A stretch of 36,387 nucleotides of DNA from Nitrososphaeria archaeon. GTDB lineage: Archaea > Thermoproteota > Nitrososphaeria > Nitrososphaerales > Nitrosopumilaceae. The DNA is taken from contig RHCX01000006.1 in the NCBI GenBank assembly GCA_010028495.1, positions 1 through 36,387 on the forward strand, given 5' to 3'. Both the position numbers and the translations under genes were made by a program. This document shows, one piece after another, positions 6,267 to 15,393 of this stretch. The notes under the pieces were generated by a model. That model was not told where the DNA came from, made no database searches, and was given only the letters and a program-made list of their open reading frames with translations. Numbering within the stretch: position 1 is the stretch's first letter; each line of letters starts with the position of its first letter.

Positions 6267-7569
6267 CTATTGAGACAAGCTCTTTTGCAGCCTCTTTAAT
6301 GGATTTGTTTTTTATTATATTTCCAGAAGTTATTTTGAATTTTTTTATCTCGGATTTTAGTCCTGCAGGAACGCCAGCTTTTTCTATGTTATTTTGGATT
6401 AGCTTGCGCAAAAACTGCACAGCATCTGTGTTTTGCCTTTTTTGTAAAGAGCAGACCTTTCCGTCGTCGTTGATCCAAATGGTGAGGGATTTTTTCTTGT
6501 TTGCTGCAATGAATTTTTCTACATGATCTGCGACAAAAAACTCTGGACCAATTCTTTCCTGCAAGTCATCTAATCTAGTTGATTGCAGTAAAAATAGACA
6601 CGCAGCTGTATTGTCTTCGGTGATGGCAGATGATCTTTTGAGCACGAAAAACCCGGCCTGGTTCATCTGAGTTGCCAAAGATGTAGTTGTGCGTTTTATC
6701 TGTCCCCAGATGATATCCGGGCTTCGTTGTTTGTACTTGAATGATATTATCAAGACGTTTTTGATGTTCATTTTGGATTTTCTCTTTCTTGATGCAAATA
6801 ACGAAACAGAAGGCTTTCTCAGAAATGCTCTTGATGCCAAGACAAATCTACCAATGTTTTCTATAGATATTGCAGCTCCGAGATTTCTGTTTTGGTCTAT
6901 TGGATCAATGATTACTATTTTGGTGTCAAATGATTTTGTGGTATTTCCTATCACTTGACCTGGTTTTAGCTCAGAGATTGCTTTGAGAACATTTTCAAAT
7001 GATCCAAAGTTCAGAACCAACACTTCAGCTACATACCCGGAGAATCCCTGTTTGGCAATTTCAGCTCCATAGATCTCATTTGCCTTGAGAAACGCCTTGA
7101 GTAGTCTTACCTCATTTTTCATAGTATCTGTTAATGATTTTATCATGAATTTTGTGTGAAACGGAGAACGATCTGCGGAGCTCTTCCAGGAACCTTCCTG
7201 AACATCATAACAAGGAACAACATTGACCTTGGTGTCTTTGATTTGGGCCTCGACGAAGGGATGTTCCGCATATCTGACATATGGCTTGAAATCCTTGAGT
7301 GAGGCAAATCCTATTTTTTTACCAAGCTCGACAAATTCTTTTTCTGGAGTGTCAACGTGGAATTTTACAAAAATATCAATATCTGCTTTTTTTGGAAGCC
7401 AGGTTCCCTTGGCATATGATCCGACCACTTCAATTCCTGTTACCTGAGAATAGCCTGATGCCTGTTTTTGTACTAGATTTACTGCTTGTTCTACGATGGC
7501 ACTCTTTTGTTTCTGTACTAAATCAGATGGTATGGTGTATTTTGATGCCTTTTGCAATATCTGGTTCAT
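6241..7569 (-). CDS. cca: CCA-adding tRNA nucleotidyltransferase, class I archaeal
   Basis: 442 residues, the normal length for the archaeal enzyme. The nucleotidyltransferase active site is GSYAKGTWLPKKADIDIF at residues 50-67, supplying the Gly-Ser and the DxD metal ligands. The following central domain (YAEHPFVEAQIKDTKVNVVPCYD, with a third carboxylate region) and the archaeal C-terminal tail domains complete the family architecture. It adds or repairs the 3' CCA end of tRNA using CTP and ATP without a nucleic acid template. Its ATG overlaps the thpR stop (ATGA), and the kinase gene follows with a 26-nt overlap. The tRNA genes in this window also lack an encoded CCA, consistent with need for this enzyme. 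Confidence 0.95.
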   Translation of the reverse strand: MNQILQKASKYTIPSDLVQKQKSAIVEQAVNLVQKQASGYSQVTGIEVVGSYAKGTWLPKKADIDIFVKFHVDTPEKEFVELGKKIGFASLKDFKPYVRYAEHPFVEAQIKDTKVNVVPCYDVQEGSWKSSADRSPFHTKFMIKSLTDTMKNEVRLLKAFLKANEIYGAEIAKQGFSGYVAEVLVLNFGSFENVLKAISELKPGQVIGNTTKSFDTKIVIIDPIDQNRNLGAAISIENIGRFVLASRAFLRKPSVSLFASRKRKSKMNIKNVLIISFKYKQRSPDIIWGQIKRTTTSLATQMNQAGFFVLKRSSAITEDNTAACLFLLQSTRLDDLQERIGPEFFVADHVEKFIAANKKKSLTIWINDDGKVCSLQKRQNTDAVQFLRKLIQNNIEKAGVPAGLKSEIKKFKITSGNIIKNKSIKEAAKELVSIDETIFSSK

Positions 7570-8099
7570 TTTGCGTTTACTACTCCTATATCAGAATAGA
7601 TTGGGCCACTAGGTGTAAGAACGCTTTGCTTGAATTTTACACTGGAGACTCGCTGCGAGCCAAATTTTGCGCCATGGTATTGTGTCAGCTGGTCTGAAAT
7701 ATCGCCTGTTTGGTTTTTGATTCTAAATATTGTTGCATGGGGCTTGAATGGTTTGTCTGATTTGAAGCCTAATGGTGCAAGCTTTTCTTCTACCTGCTTT
7801 GCAAGCTGAACTAGTTTTTCTCCATTTTCCAGACCAATCCAGATCACTCGAGGAAATTTTGGTTTTGGAAATGCACCTACTCCGACAAAACCAATATCAA
7901 ATGCAGAAAATTCTATTGAATTCAGCTGGGCCTGAACCTTTTTTGATATGTCTTCAGTGATCTCACCCAAAAACATAAGAGTAAAATGCATATTGTGGAT
8001 TTCAACTGGTTTTGCAGAAACTTTGATTTGAGTCTGGACTTTTTTTATTGAATCCAACACTGTCTTGTCAGTTATCTCCACTGCAACAAATGTGCGCAT
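7566..8099 (-). CDS. thpR: RNA 2',3'-cyclic phosphodiesterase (LigT/2H family)
   Basis: 177 residues, typical of ThpR. The two 2H-superfamily catalytic motifs are visible: HFTLMFLGE near residue 39 and HATIFRIKN near residue 126. The N-terminal MRTFVAVEI is the common opening of the family. The enzyme opens 2',3'-cyclic phosphates on RNA to 2'-phosphate ends. It is the first gene of an operon with cca, a kinase and a glycosylase; thpR next to cca is a frequent archaeal arrangement and suggests a tRNA end-maintenance link. It is divergent from the UPF0200 gene, with about 70 nt between the starts for both promoters. Confidence 0.92.
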   Translation of the reverse strand: MRTFVAVEITDKTVLDSIKKVQTQIKVSAKPVEIHNMHFTLMFLGEITEDISKKVQAQLNSIEFSAFDIGFVGVGAFPKPKFPRVIWIGLENGEKLVQLAKQVEEKLAPLGFKSDKPFKPHATIFRIKNQTGDISDQLTQYHGAKFGSQRVSSVKFKQSVLTPSGPIYSDIGVVNAK

Positions 8100-8172
8100 T
8101 GGTGTCGTAGTGTTTTTGTCTTTTTAATGGCTTGCGGTAGCTTCAATATCTGGAATCAAAAAGATACAGCAA

Positions 8173-8721
8173 ATGCCAAAGTTGATCGTATGCCTGACTG
8201 GAATGCCTGGCGCGGGCAAGTCCACAATTTGTTCAGGACTGGAAAAAAAGGGATTCTCTAGCATTAACATGGGTGATGCAGTGCGTGCGGAGGCAAAAAG
8301 GCGTAACCTGGAACCAACCGGCCAAAACTTGGGCAAGCTCATGTTGGAGCTACGAGAAAAAAATGGCCAGGGGGCAGTGGCAGAACTAATCAAAGATCAG
8401 ATAACAAATTCAAAATCAGAAGTTATTGTAATTGATGGAGTACGCTCTAATGCGGAAATCGAGGTACTCAAAAAGCTTGCAACGGTAAAACTACTTGCAG
8501 TCCATGCATCAACTGATACTCGTTTTAGTTTTCTCACAACAAGACACAGATCCGATGATCCACAAAACAGACAAAGCTTTGATGAGCGAGACAATAGGGA
8601 AATAGGCGTCGGCATTTCTGCATCTATTGCATTGGCAGATGAAACACTATCCAACAATAATCTCACAGTGGATCAGCTGATCAACACAGCTTATTCTATC
8701 ATAACAAAGTGGCTTGCATGA
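8173..8721 (+). CDS. UPF0200-family nucleotide kinase-like protein
   Basis: 182 residues. Walker A is GMPGAGKST at residues 10-18, followed by FSSINMGDAVR and TGQNLGKLMLELR, and a Walker B-like VIVIDGVRS near residue 88. A lid-type region TTRHRSDDP follows. This is the archaeal UPF0200 family, related to dephospho-CoA and adenylate kinases but not of assigned substrate. Cytoplasmic. Its stop overlaps the start of the UPF0201 gene (ATGA), a pairing that is common and sometimes a fusion in archaea, so the two products probably act together. The start is ATG 8173; no nearer alternative keeps the P-loop strand. Confidence 0.88.
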   Translation: MPKLIVCLTGMPGAGKSTICSGLEKKGFSSINMGDAVRAEAKRRNLEPTGQNLGKLMLELREKNGQGAVAELIKDQITNSKSEVIVIDGVRSNAEIEVLKKLATVKLLAVHASTDTRFSFLTTRHRSDDPQNRQSFDERDNREIGVGISASIALADETLSNNNLTVDQLINTAYSIITKWLA

Positions 8722-9107
8722 TTCCACTGGTTGACTGTAAAATAGAGATTGCATGCTCAATTAATCCCTCAGAAGATCCTTCCAAAATAGAGCAGGCAAT
8801 AACCAATGTCTTTGATAATGTGGAAGTAAAGGCCAGTAAATACGCACTAAAAGCAACATCAAAGGAGCTGGAATCACTATCCAAAGTTCATGAATCCATT
8901 GCAAATCACAATACCAAGAAAATCTACTATAGAATTCTAAACCAAAATCTGGAAGGAAACTCTACATGGTTTTATCTAAACAAGCAGGCAGCATTTGCAA
9001 ATAACGTTGCAGTGTGCGAGCAGGATGACGAATCCCCATTGGGCCCAATCAAGATTATTTTATCATCAAAGAACATTGAACGAGTAATAGAGTGGCTTAT
9101 TTCCTAG
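8718..9107 (+). CDS. UPF0201-family protein, possible RNA-binding
   Basis: The ORF track opens at a GTG (8709), but the ATG at 8718 (MIPLVDCKIEIAC) gives the normal family N-terminus and an ATGA overlap with the UPF0200 gene. About 129 residues with an alternating alpha/beta pattern, including IACSINPSEDPSKIEQAI and a C-terminal SPLGPIKIIL that is characteristic of UPF0201. The fold is known to resemble RNA-binding domains of the L5 type, but function is unassigned. Coupling to the UPF0200 kinase-like protein is the strongest functional hint. No membrane or export signal. Confidence 0.88.
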   Translation: MIPLVDCKIEIACSINPSEDPSKIEQAITNVFDNVEVKASKYALKATSKELESLSKVHESIANHNTKKIYYRILNQNLEGNSTWFYLNKQAAFANNVAVCEQDDESPLGPIKIILSSKNIERVIEWLIS

Positions 9108-9180
9108 TCATCTTTTTTCCCTAGTTGCTCAGCTGGATTTGCTGCGCAATTTTTTATGATTTTTGCAATATTGAATTGCA

Positions 9181-9981
9181 TTGATAGGCAAGCTAGTCAT
9201 TGTAGGCATAATTATAGCTGCAATTGCAGTAGTTGCCTACTCCCAGCAAGACAAGATACTAGGCATCAAGGACAATCCCACAATAAACAATGTAAAAGAA
9301 GATCTCGGTGATCTAAAAGACACCACAGTCAAGCGTGTTACGCACGAAGTAGACAAGACAACAAATGCAGTCGGAGACAAAATAGATGACGTTGTTCCAG
9401 AAGTTGAAAAGCTAAACCCAATTCCAAAGATAGAGCAAACAATAGCCATTCCACCAATCAAAGAAACACATCAAGGCCAAGTCTATGAAAAAGACGGAGA
9501 CACATGCCAGATCTCTGTACCAAAAATGGCAAAGACGATCAACGGAGTAAAAGAGCTGACACACACCATAACTCTACCCGATTGTAAATTTGACAAGAAC
9601 GAGCCAGTCCAAGTAACAGTGCTGACAGATCCAAATACTGGACACCAAAACATCTCTGTAGATCCATTCTCACAAAACAAAATCTATGATACTTTACAGC
9701 TTACAACTACAAAAAATGCCGACAATACAGTTGGAATCCACTATGAAGACTCTTCTGGAAAAACCATCAAGGTAACAGTAACACTACGTAACTCTGACAA
9801 GCAATTGTTCACTGGTGAATTCTTCGCATCAAAGTTTGACACTAACGTTAATGACATAACGGACACGCCGCACGTAATAGAAATGATAGTAGAGCATTCA
9901 GAATACGGAACTATCAGCTCATCCGTGTACAATCCTCAAGGAAATAAAGAAAACACAATCTATGGCGTCTTTAGCAAGTAG
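9181..9981 (+). CDS. Membrane-anchored extracytoplasmic protein of unknown function
   Basis: Starts at TTG 9181; a TTTTTATGAT box centred about 26 nt upstream supports this leaderless start, and the ATG at 9156 is out of frame. 266 residues. One N-terminal membrane segment (IGKLVIVGIIIAAIAVVAY) acts as an uncleaved anchor. A charged helical stalk (NVKEDLGDLKDTTVKRVTHEVDK) leads to a beta-rich domain with two Cys (DGDTCQISVP and TLPDCKFD) that may form a disulfide outside the cell. No family recognised. The 3' end overlaps the convergent sir2 gene by 11 nt. Confidence 0.75.
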   Translation: MIGKLVIVGIIIAAIAVVAYSQQDKILGIKDNPTINNVKEDLGDLKDTTVKRVTHEVDKTTNAVGDKIDDVVPEVEKLNPIPKIEQTIAIPPIKETHQGQVYEKDGDTCQISVPKMAKTINGVKELTHTITLPDCKFDKNEPVQVTVLTDPNTGHQNISVDPFSQNKIYDTLQLTTTKNADNTVGIHYEDSSGKTIKVTVTLRNSDKQLFTGEFFASKFDTNVNDITDTPHVIEMIVEHSEYGTISSSVYNPQGNKENTIYGVFSK

Positions 9982-10696
9982 ATTGTACCAGCTTTACTAG
10001 TTCTGGCAACGCAACAGCTGATTTTTCCCGTACTGACAAATCCATTTCCGATGACATGACTGTTTTTTCCGGATTCACTTCGATTAGTACGGCTCCGTTT
10101 TGTTTTGCGTATAATGGTAAGGTGTTTGCAGGCGATACAACCAGTGACGTGCCTACAATAATCATCACATCGCAGGTTTGCGCATGAGATATGGCCTCGC
10201 CCCAGACGTTCTGAGGCAGGCCTTCGCCAAACCACACTACATCTGGGCGTAAAATCTCTCCGCACTTGCATTTTGGCGGGAGATCTTCAAATGGTGTTGT
10301 GATGTTGTCCTTAAAATCACAAACCGTGCATTTTATGCGTATGATACTTCCATGCAATTCCAAGACATGCCTGCTACCAGATCTTTGGTGCAAGCCGTCA
10401 ATGTTTTGCGTTAGTATAATGACTTGTTTGTATTTTGCAAGCTCTGATATTGCAAAATGTCCTGGATTTGGCTCTGCGGCCAAAATGTTTGTCCTTCTCT
10501 CCTCATACCATTCCCAGACTAGCTTTGGGTCTTCGTAAAATGCATCAATGGTAGCTAGCTGCATTGGATCGTATTTTCTCCACAAACCATCCTTTCCCCG
10601 AAATGTCGGAATTCCACTTTCTTGGGAGATACCAGCTCCAGTAACAAAGACAATTTTTTTTGCATCCTTGATTTGTCTGGATAAAGAATCAAACAT
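9971..10696 (-). CDS. sir2: Sir2-type NAD-dependent protein deacylase
   Basis: 241 residues, the size of small archaeal/bacterial sirtuins. NAD-binding GAGISQESGIPTFRG starts near residue 20; TQNIDGLHQRSG and the catalytic His in LELHGS follow; the zinc site is CTVC...CKCGEILRPDVVWFGE; and VVGTSLVVSPANTLP closes the Rossmann fold. It removes acyl groups from lysines using NAD, in archaea including chromatin protein Alba-type targets. It is the last gene of the prs-methyltransferase-rnz-sir2 operon (one base between its start and the rnz stop). Co-transcription with prs, which feeds NAD and nucleotide synthesis, is notable but not proof of a link. Confidence 0.95.
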   Translation of the reverse strand: MFDSLSRQIKDAKKIVFVTGAGISQESGIPTFRGKDGLWRKYDPMQLATIDAFYEDPKLVWEWYEERRTNILAAEPNPGHFAISELAKYKQVIILTQNIDGLHQRSGSRHVLELHGSIIRIKCTVCDFKDNITTPFEDLPPKCKCGEILRPDVVWFGEGLPQNVWGEAISHAQTCDVMIIVGTSLVVSPANTLPLYAKQNGAVLIEVNPEKTVMSSEMDLSVREKSAVALPELVKLVQSTC

Positions 10697-10697
10697 T

Positions 10698-11597
10698 TTA
10701 TTTTATTTCTATTTCAAGTAGGTCTTTAGCTGCAATGACGGAATCATGTATTGTTCTAGCTTCTTTTGCAAGCTCGTCTTCATCTTTGTGTCTTGCAGAA
10801 AAATGAGTCAAAATTAGATTTGCAACGTTTGCGTTCTTAGCTAGAGTAGCAGCTTCTTTTGCAGTAGAATGATTCGTATCTATTGCTTTATCCCTGAGGG
10901 TATCAGAAAATGTGCAATCAAATGACAGATAATCGCAATTTTTGAAAAACTCTTCCAATAATTTTGTTGGACGTGTATCACCAGAGATTCCAATTTTCTT
11001 GCCAGGCCTTTTCTCACCTACTACTTGAGATGGGGAAAATATATTATCACCAATCTTGACTTCCTTGCCTGTTTGCAGATCATGCCAAAGTGGACCTTCT
11101 GGAATTCCGAGCCTGATTGCAGTCTCTCTGTCGAATTTACCAGGCTTATCCTTTTCCTCAAATCTATATGAAAATGCCAAAACAGAATGCTCTGCCTTTT
11201 GCGCATAAACCAAATACGATTTTTCCTCGCATACCAAACCAGGATTCACCGCTGTGATAATAACAGGAAATGACAAACCAAACTGCAAAATTCTAATATT
11301 TTCTCCAATGAACTGCTCAATTCCGTCTGGGCCGTAGATTTCAATTGATTCTGTTCTGTGTTGTAGCGTCATTGTTTGGAGCAATCCCAAAATTCCTATG
11401 CAGTGGTCTCCGTGCATGTGAGTGACAAAAATCTTCATTTTCTTGTTCCAACCAAGGCCTGATTTAAGATACGAAACCTGAGCTCCCTCTCCTGCATCAA
11501 ACATTAACACCTCTCCTTCTCTTTCCAGACAAATACATGACAAAGCTCGGTCTTCTGTTGGCTGCGCCGCCGATGTCCCCAAAAATACTAGTTTCAT
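10698..11597 (-). CDS. rnz: Ribonuclease Z (tRNA 3' endonuclease)
   Basis: 299 residues, short-form RNase Z. The metallo-beta-lactamase metal motif [13 protein letters not shown] is near residue 59, with further ligands in [16 protein letters not shown] and LTHFSARH. The opening [13 protein letters not shown] is typical. It cuts the 3' trailer from tRNA precursors to allow CCA addition, so it works upstream of the cca product encoded 3 kb away. Its ATG overlaps the stop of the tRNA methyltransferase gene (ATGA), and sir2 follows after one base. Confidence 0.95.
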   Translation of the reverse strand: MKLVFLGTSAAQPTEDRALSCICLEREGEVLMFDAGEGAQVSYLKSGLGWNKKMKIFVTHMHGDHCIGILGLLQTMTLQHRTESIEIYGPDGIEQFIGENIRILQFGLSFPVIITAVNPGLVCEEKSYLVYAQKAEHSVLAFSYRFEEKDKPGKFDRETAIRLGIPEGPLWHDLQTGKEVKIGDNIFSPSQVVGEKRPGKKIGISGDTRPTKLLEEFFKNCDYLSFDCTFSDTLRDKAIDTNHSTAKEAATLAKNANVANLILTHFSARHKDEDELAKEARTIHDSVIAAKDLLEIEIK

Positions 11598-12535
11598 TTT
11601 ACCAAAATCATCCTTGTCAGGCTTTTGTGGCGATATATCTCATATTTTTTTGTCAGGTTTAGCTTGATATCGTCTTCTAGGCCTTTTTTGCACATTATTG
11701 CAAATTTTGCCTTTCTTGGTATTTTAGAGATGAACTTTTTCATTATTTTCTTTGGTGGCTCCGATACCTTGGATGCTGTTCCATATGGTAAATCGGTAAC
11801 AATTCCATCGAACTTGATCTGGTCCATGTACTCGTAGGTTTGATTGTATATTTCTGCTGAAAACTTGTTTGCCTTTAGATTGTCCTTGGATATTTTACAC
11901 ATTTTTTCATCAAAGTCTATTCCAATTGCATTGATTCCCATGGATTGTGCTTCTAGTAACGTACTGCCAGTACCACAAAATGGATCGCAAACTATCTCAT
12001 CGTCATTGATTCTTGCCAGATTAATCATGGCGCGAGTCAGCTTCCAGTCCAGTTCGTGATGGAACTTTGTGATCTTTTCTGGCCTTTTTACAGGCTCAAA
12101 TTTGGTTGAAAAGCCAAAGAAGTTCTCCTCATCCGTAAAAATCATGTATATGATAACATCTGGTTCGTCCAGCGATACCTTGGCGTTGCAAAAAGTAGAG
12201 ACCATGCTTCCCAAAGATCTTTCTATATCCGGAATGTTTACCTCTTTTTCGGACAGATTGATCGCCTTACACATGAAGGTTTTTGCTCCAAACAAAAGCG
12301 AATAATTGTTCTCATCAAAGAAAACATTTGACATTTTTCTTAGTAATTGTCCTGCAGTCTTTACAAATGTGGCACGCCTTGCTATTTTTTCCCAAGGGGT
12401 CACGCTTTGTATCAATACGAGATTGGATATTGTCTTTATTTTTGCAAATCTGTCGTACATTTTAACCAAGGTTACAACCTCGTCTACTGCTAATTCTGGA
12501 TATTCTTTTGAAACTAGGAAAAAGCTCTCTGGCAT
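11594..12535 (-). CDS. tRNA guanosine N2-methyltransferase-like protein (Trm11/TrmG10 family)
   Basis: 313 residues. The C-terminal half is a Rossmann methyltransferase: [14 protein letters not shown] near residue 181, [16 protein letters not shown], and the catalytic TDLPYGTAS (N/DPPY type) near residue 247. The N-terminal half may be a divergent THUMP-containing region; no clear motif is visible there. The family methylates G10 of tRNA at N2. Its start lies one base from the prs stop and its stop overlaps rnz, placing it among RNA-maturation genes. Position specificity is inferred from family only. Confidence 0.85.
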   Translation of the reverse strand: MPESFFLVSKEYPELAVDEVVTLVKMYDRFAKIKTISNLVLIQSVTPWEKIARRATFVKTAGQLLRKMSNVFFDENNYSLLFGAKTFMCKAINLSEKEVNIPDIERSLGSMVSTFCNAKVSLDEPDVIIYMIFTDEENFFGFSTKFEPVKRPEKITKFHHELDWKLTRAMINLARINDDEIVCDPFCGTGSTLLEAQSMGINAIGIDFDEKMCKISKDNLKANKFSAEIYNQTYEYMDQIKFDGIVTDLPYGTASKVSEPPKKIMKKFISKIPRKAKFAIMCKKGLEDDIKLNLTKKYEIYRHKSLTRMILVK

Positions 12536-13408
12536 TTAGATTGCCTTTGCAATTACTTCTGATACATCAACTACAGATGCACTGCCAGGTATTGTATTTG
12601 CAGATATTATCGCAGAAACGCCGGACTTTTTGATTTTCTTTTCTGCATTGTCAATTAGTAGCGCATGCGTACATGCAACAAAGACCTTGCCACATTTTTG
12701 CTTTTTGAGAAATTCTGTTGCCTTTACAATACTTCCGCCGGTGCTGATCATGTCATCTACAAGCACTAGATCTCTGTCTTTGACTCCATCTAAATTAGCA
12801 GTCATGATCTGGACTTTGCCGGTTTTTCTGTCTCTTTGTTTTTGCAATGCAATATAATCAGTGCCATAGAATTTTGCAAATTCTGCAGCTCGTTCTTTTC
12901 CTCCAAGGTCTGGTGACACTACAAGTGGGTTTTTGAGTCTGAGTTTTTTGAAATAATTTGCTAATTCTGGTACCGCAGAGACATTTTTGATTGGAATCTT
13001 GAAAAGCTTGAGGCCAAGCATACTGTGCATGTCAACTACTATTACCTTGGATGCGCCAGCAGCAGAAAGCAGTTTTGCAATTACAGATAGTGTTACTATT
13101 TCGCCAGGCAGAAATTCTCGGTCTTGTCGTGCGTAGCCCATATATGGTATCACGCAAATCACTTGACTTGAGAATTGCCTTGCCTTTGATACCAGAGATA
13201 TTGTCTGAATAAAATTGGAATCAACTGGCGGGTATGTGGAATTTACAACAATAATTTTGCCCTTTGGTTTTGCAGAGATAGTAACCTTGCTTTCACCGTC
13301 TGGAAAAACTCTCAGCTCGGATGAAACAAAGGATGCCTTTAGCCTTTTTGCTAGTTTTCTTGCCAGATCTTCAGATGCCTTTCCACCAATAACAGTAACT
13401 GACAACAA
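12536..13408 (-). CDS. prs: Ribose-phosphate pyrophosphokinase (PRPP synthetase)
   Basis: 290 residues, normal for the archaeal class III enzyme. Starts at TTG 13408; a TTAAG/TAAAAC box about 26 nt upstream agrees. Motifs: FPDGESKVTI near residue 37, PYMGYARQDREF, VVDMHS, and the PRPP loop DLVLVDDMISTGGS near residue 214. It makes PRPP from ribose 5-phosphate and ATP for nucleotide, histidine and NAD synthesis. It leads the prs-methyltransferase-rnz-sir2 operon. NadM in the same window also serves NAD synthesis. Confidence 0.95.
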   Translation of the reverse strand: MLSVTVIGGKASEDLARKLAKRLKASFVSSELRVFPDGESKVTISAKPKGKIIVVNSTYPPVDSNFIQTISLVSKARQFSSQVICVIPYMGYARQDREFLPGEIVTLSVIAKLLSAAGASKVIVVDMHSMLGLKLFKIPIKNVSAVPELANYFKKLRLKNPLVVSPDLGGKERAAEFAKFYGTDYIALQKQRDRKTGKVQIMTANLDGVKDRDLVLVDDMISTGGSIVKATEFLKKQKCGKVFVACTHALLIDNAEKKIKKSGVSAIISANTIPGSASVVDVSEVIAKAI

Positions 13409-13450
13409 ATCAACAATCTAAGGGGGGCTCTTAAGTTTTAGGAAGAGATT

Positions 13451-14179
13451 CTATTTTTTTGCAGGAGCTGGCTTTGCTTCTTCTTTCTTTTCCGCCTTTT
13501 TGTTATTGTAGGTCTCTACAAAATTGATCTTTTCAAGTGTCGGCACGAACTTGAAAATGTCCATCTGGACAAAGTGTTTGATAACTCGAAGTGTTTCTGC
13601 ACCAAAGAGTTCCTCTGGTATTGTGACATCAAGTGAGTTACCTGTTAATTTTGATGATATTTTTGAATCCTCGACTGGCATGTGTCTTTTTAGAACACCG
13701 TTAATTTTGTCCTCGTTTGTTTCTAATGCTTTTAGTACATTAACATCGTAGACTATTGTTTTTCCTGCCAGTCTGTGGTTGAAATCAACTTGTACACGAC
13801 CAGAGCCGACAAATCTCACAACTCCTTCTTTTTGATCAACTTCGATAGTATCGCCGACGCCCACCTTGTCTGCGTCTTCACCCAGCTTTCTTAGTGGAAT
13901 CATTCTCACCTTTCCAGAGTCGCGCTCGCCAAAGCCCTTGTCTGGTGTTACATCAACTGTTAGCTTGTCGCCCGCCTTTGCATTTGCAAGCGCATCATCT
14001 AGTCCTTTTAGAACCCAGGATTCGCCGACTGAGACCAGTTTTGGCTGGTACTTGATGTTTTCCTGGAATAAATTGTGCTTTTTGGCATCCTCGATAATTG
14101 TAGTCTCTACTACTTCATTAGAGTCCTTTACCTTTGCAGTATAATCGATTAGGATTAGTGAGCCTTTTGTGAATGCCAT
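13451..14179 (-). CDS. FKBP-type peptidyl-prolyl isomerase, SlyD-like
   Basis: 242 residues. ATG 14179 with a TTAATATTA box about 26 nt upstream. FKBP core: GSLILIDYTAKVKDSNEVVETT, VGESWVLKGLDDAL, DVTPDKGFGERD and the insert-in-flap RVQVDFNHRLAGKTIVYDV that is typical of SlyD/archaeal long FKBPs. A C-terminal domain of about 90 residues and a Lys/Glu/Ala/Pro-rich tail (KKEEAKPAPAKK) follow. It speeds prolyl isomerisation and has chaperone activity. No export signal, so cytoplasmic. Single-gene transcription unit by spacing. Confidence 0.93.
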   Translation of the reverse strand: MAFTKGSLILIDYTAKVKDSNEVVETTIIEDAKKHNLFQENIKYQPKLVSVGESWVLKGLDDALANAKAGDKLTVDVTPDKGFGERDSGKVRMIPLRKLGEDADKVGVGDTIEVDQKEGVVRFVGSGRVQVDFNHRLAGKTIVYDVNVLKALETNEDKINGVLKRHMPVEDSKISSKLTGNSLDVTIPEELFGAETLRVIKHFVQMDIFKFVPTLEKINFVETYNNKKAEKKEEAKPAPAKK

Positions 14180-14211
14180 GCGATCAGTCCTCGAATTTCC
14201 TAATATTAAGA

Positions 14212-15357
14212 TTAGAGTTGCTTTAGCTTCTCTTCTGCAACTTTGAGGGCTTCCATCTGCTTGGTCTTGTAGCCCATCATCTCAAGTGTGGAGCCGATTG
14301 CAGAAATTGATCTCATGACGTGGTATTCTTGAACCTCGCCCATGCAGCCAACTCTGAATACTTTGCCTTTGAGATTTCCAAATCCGCCTGCGACTAGAAC
14401 CCGGAATTTTTCAGCAAGTGTGTTTCTGAAGGTCTTGTCTTCCAATCCTTCCAGATAGTTCAGTGCAACTACTACGGTTGATCTTGCATCTTCTTTTGCA
14501 AATGGAGTCAGACCCAGCTCAGACAAACCAGAGTACAATGCTTGTGAGCAGACTCGATGTCTTTTGATTCTGTTGTCGAGACCTTCTTCTAGAATCACAT
14601 TCATTGCTTCTCTGTATGCATATAGCAATGGCAGAGCAGGTGTGAATGGAGTGTGCTTTGCTTCTTCGTAGTACTTGAAGTATCTTGATAAATTAAAGTA
14701 CATTGAGTTTGGCGGATTTGCGTTCATGTATTTTTTTGCGCGCTCGTTTACGACAATTGGTGAGATTCCTGGTGGTGCCGCAAATGCTTTTTGAGCTCCA
14801 GTCATTGCAACGTCGATTCCCCACTTGTCCATTTCTAGGTCTTCGCCGCCGACAATAGAGACACCATCTACTACATAGAATGCATCATTTCTTGCGGTTA
14901 GGTTCTTGATTTTATCCAAATATTTGATCATAGTACCTGTTGAGGTCTCGTTCCATACGCAATAGAACGCCTTGACGTCCTTGTTGTTGTCAAATGCTTC
15001 TTTTACTTGATCAAATGTTGCGTTTGTTCCTGGGGTGCTTTCCAGTCTGACTACGTTTGCACCTGCCCACTCGAGCATTTGCGCCAGTCTTCCGGAGAAT
15101 TCTCCGTTTGTTGGGATTATTACTTTGTCGCCTTTTTTAATTAGATTAACAACGCTTGCCTCAACAGCTCCTGTTCCGGATGCTGATAGCAAGACTGCCT
15201 CACCACTGCTTTTGAAAACTTTTTGAGTTTTCTCAACTGCGTCTTGGTATAATTCTACAAAATCGTCACTTCTGTGGTTGATCATTGGTGTGATCATTGC
15301 ACGCATTACTCTCTCTGGTACGTTTGTTGGACCAGGTAACATTACTAGATATTCCAT
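14212..15357 (-). CDS. Class V aminotransferase, serine/alanine-glyoxylate type
   Basis: 381 residues. The opening LPGPTNVPERVMRAMITPMINHR is diagnostic of the alanine-glyoxylate/serine-pyruvate branch of fold type I PLP enzymes. ASGTGAVEAS binds the cofactor phosphate, FYVVDGVSIVGG carries the Asp that contacts the pyridine N, and TGAQKAFAAPPG holds the Schiff-base Lys. It moves amino groups between small amino and oxo acids such as alanine, serine and glyoxylate. It probably serves serine/glycine metabolism; substrates cannot be read out. A TTTAAATAAAG box lies upstream on the minus strand. Confidence 0.9.
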   Translation of the reverse strand: MEYLVMLPGPTNVPERVMRAMITPMINHRSDDFVELYQDAVEKTQKVFKSSGEAVLLSASGTGAVEASVVNLIKKGDKVIIPTNGEFSGRLAQMLEWAGANVVRLESTPGTNATFDQVKEAFDNNKDVKAFYCVWNETSTGTMIKYLDKIKNLTARNDAFYVVDGVSIVGGEDLEMDKWGIDVAMTGAQKAFAAPPGISPIVVNERAKKYMNANPPNSMYFNLSRYFKYYEEAKHTPFTPALPLLYAYREAMNVILEEGLDNRIKRHRVCSQALYSGLSELGLTPFAKEDARSTVVVALNYLEGLEDKTFRNTLAEKFRVLVAGGFGNLKGKVFRVGCMGEVQEYHVMRSISAIGSTLEMMGYKTKQMEALKVAEEKLKQL

Positions 15358-15393
15358 AAGTATTCTGAACTGTTTTGCGGGCTTTATTTAAAA

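Noticed and set aside
8124-8393. 89-residue minus ORF opposite the UPF0200 gene
   Set aside because: It is antisense to the P-loop region of a well-supported gene; a typical shadow.
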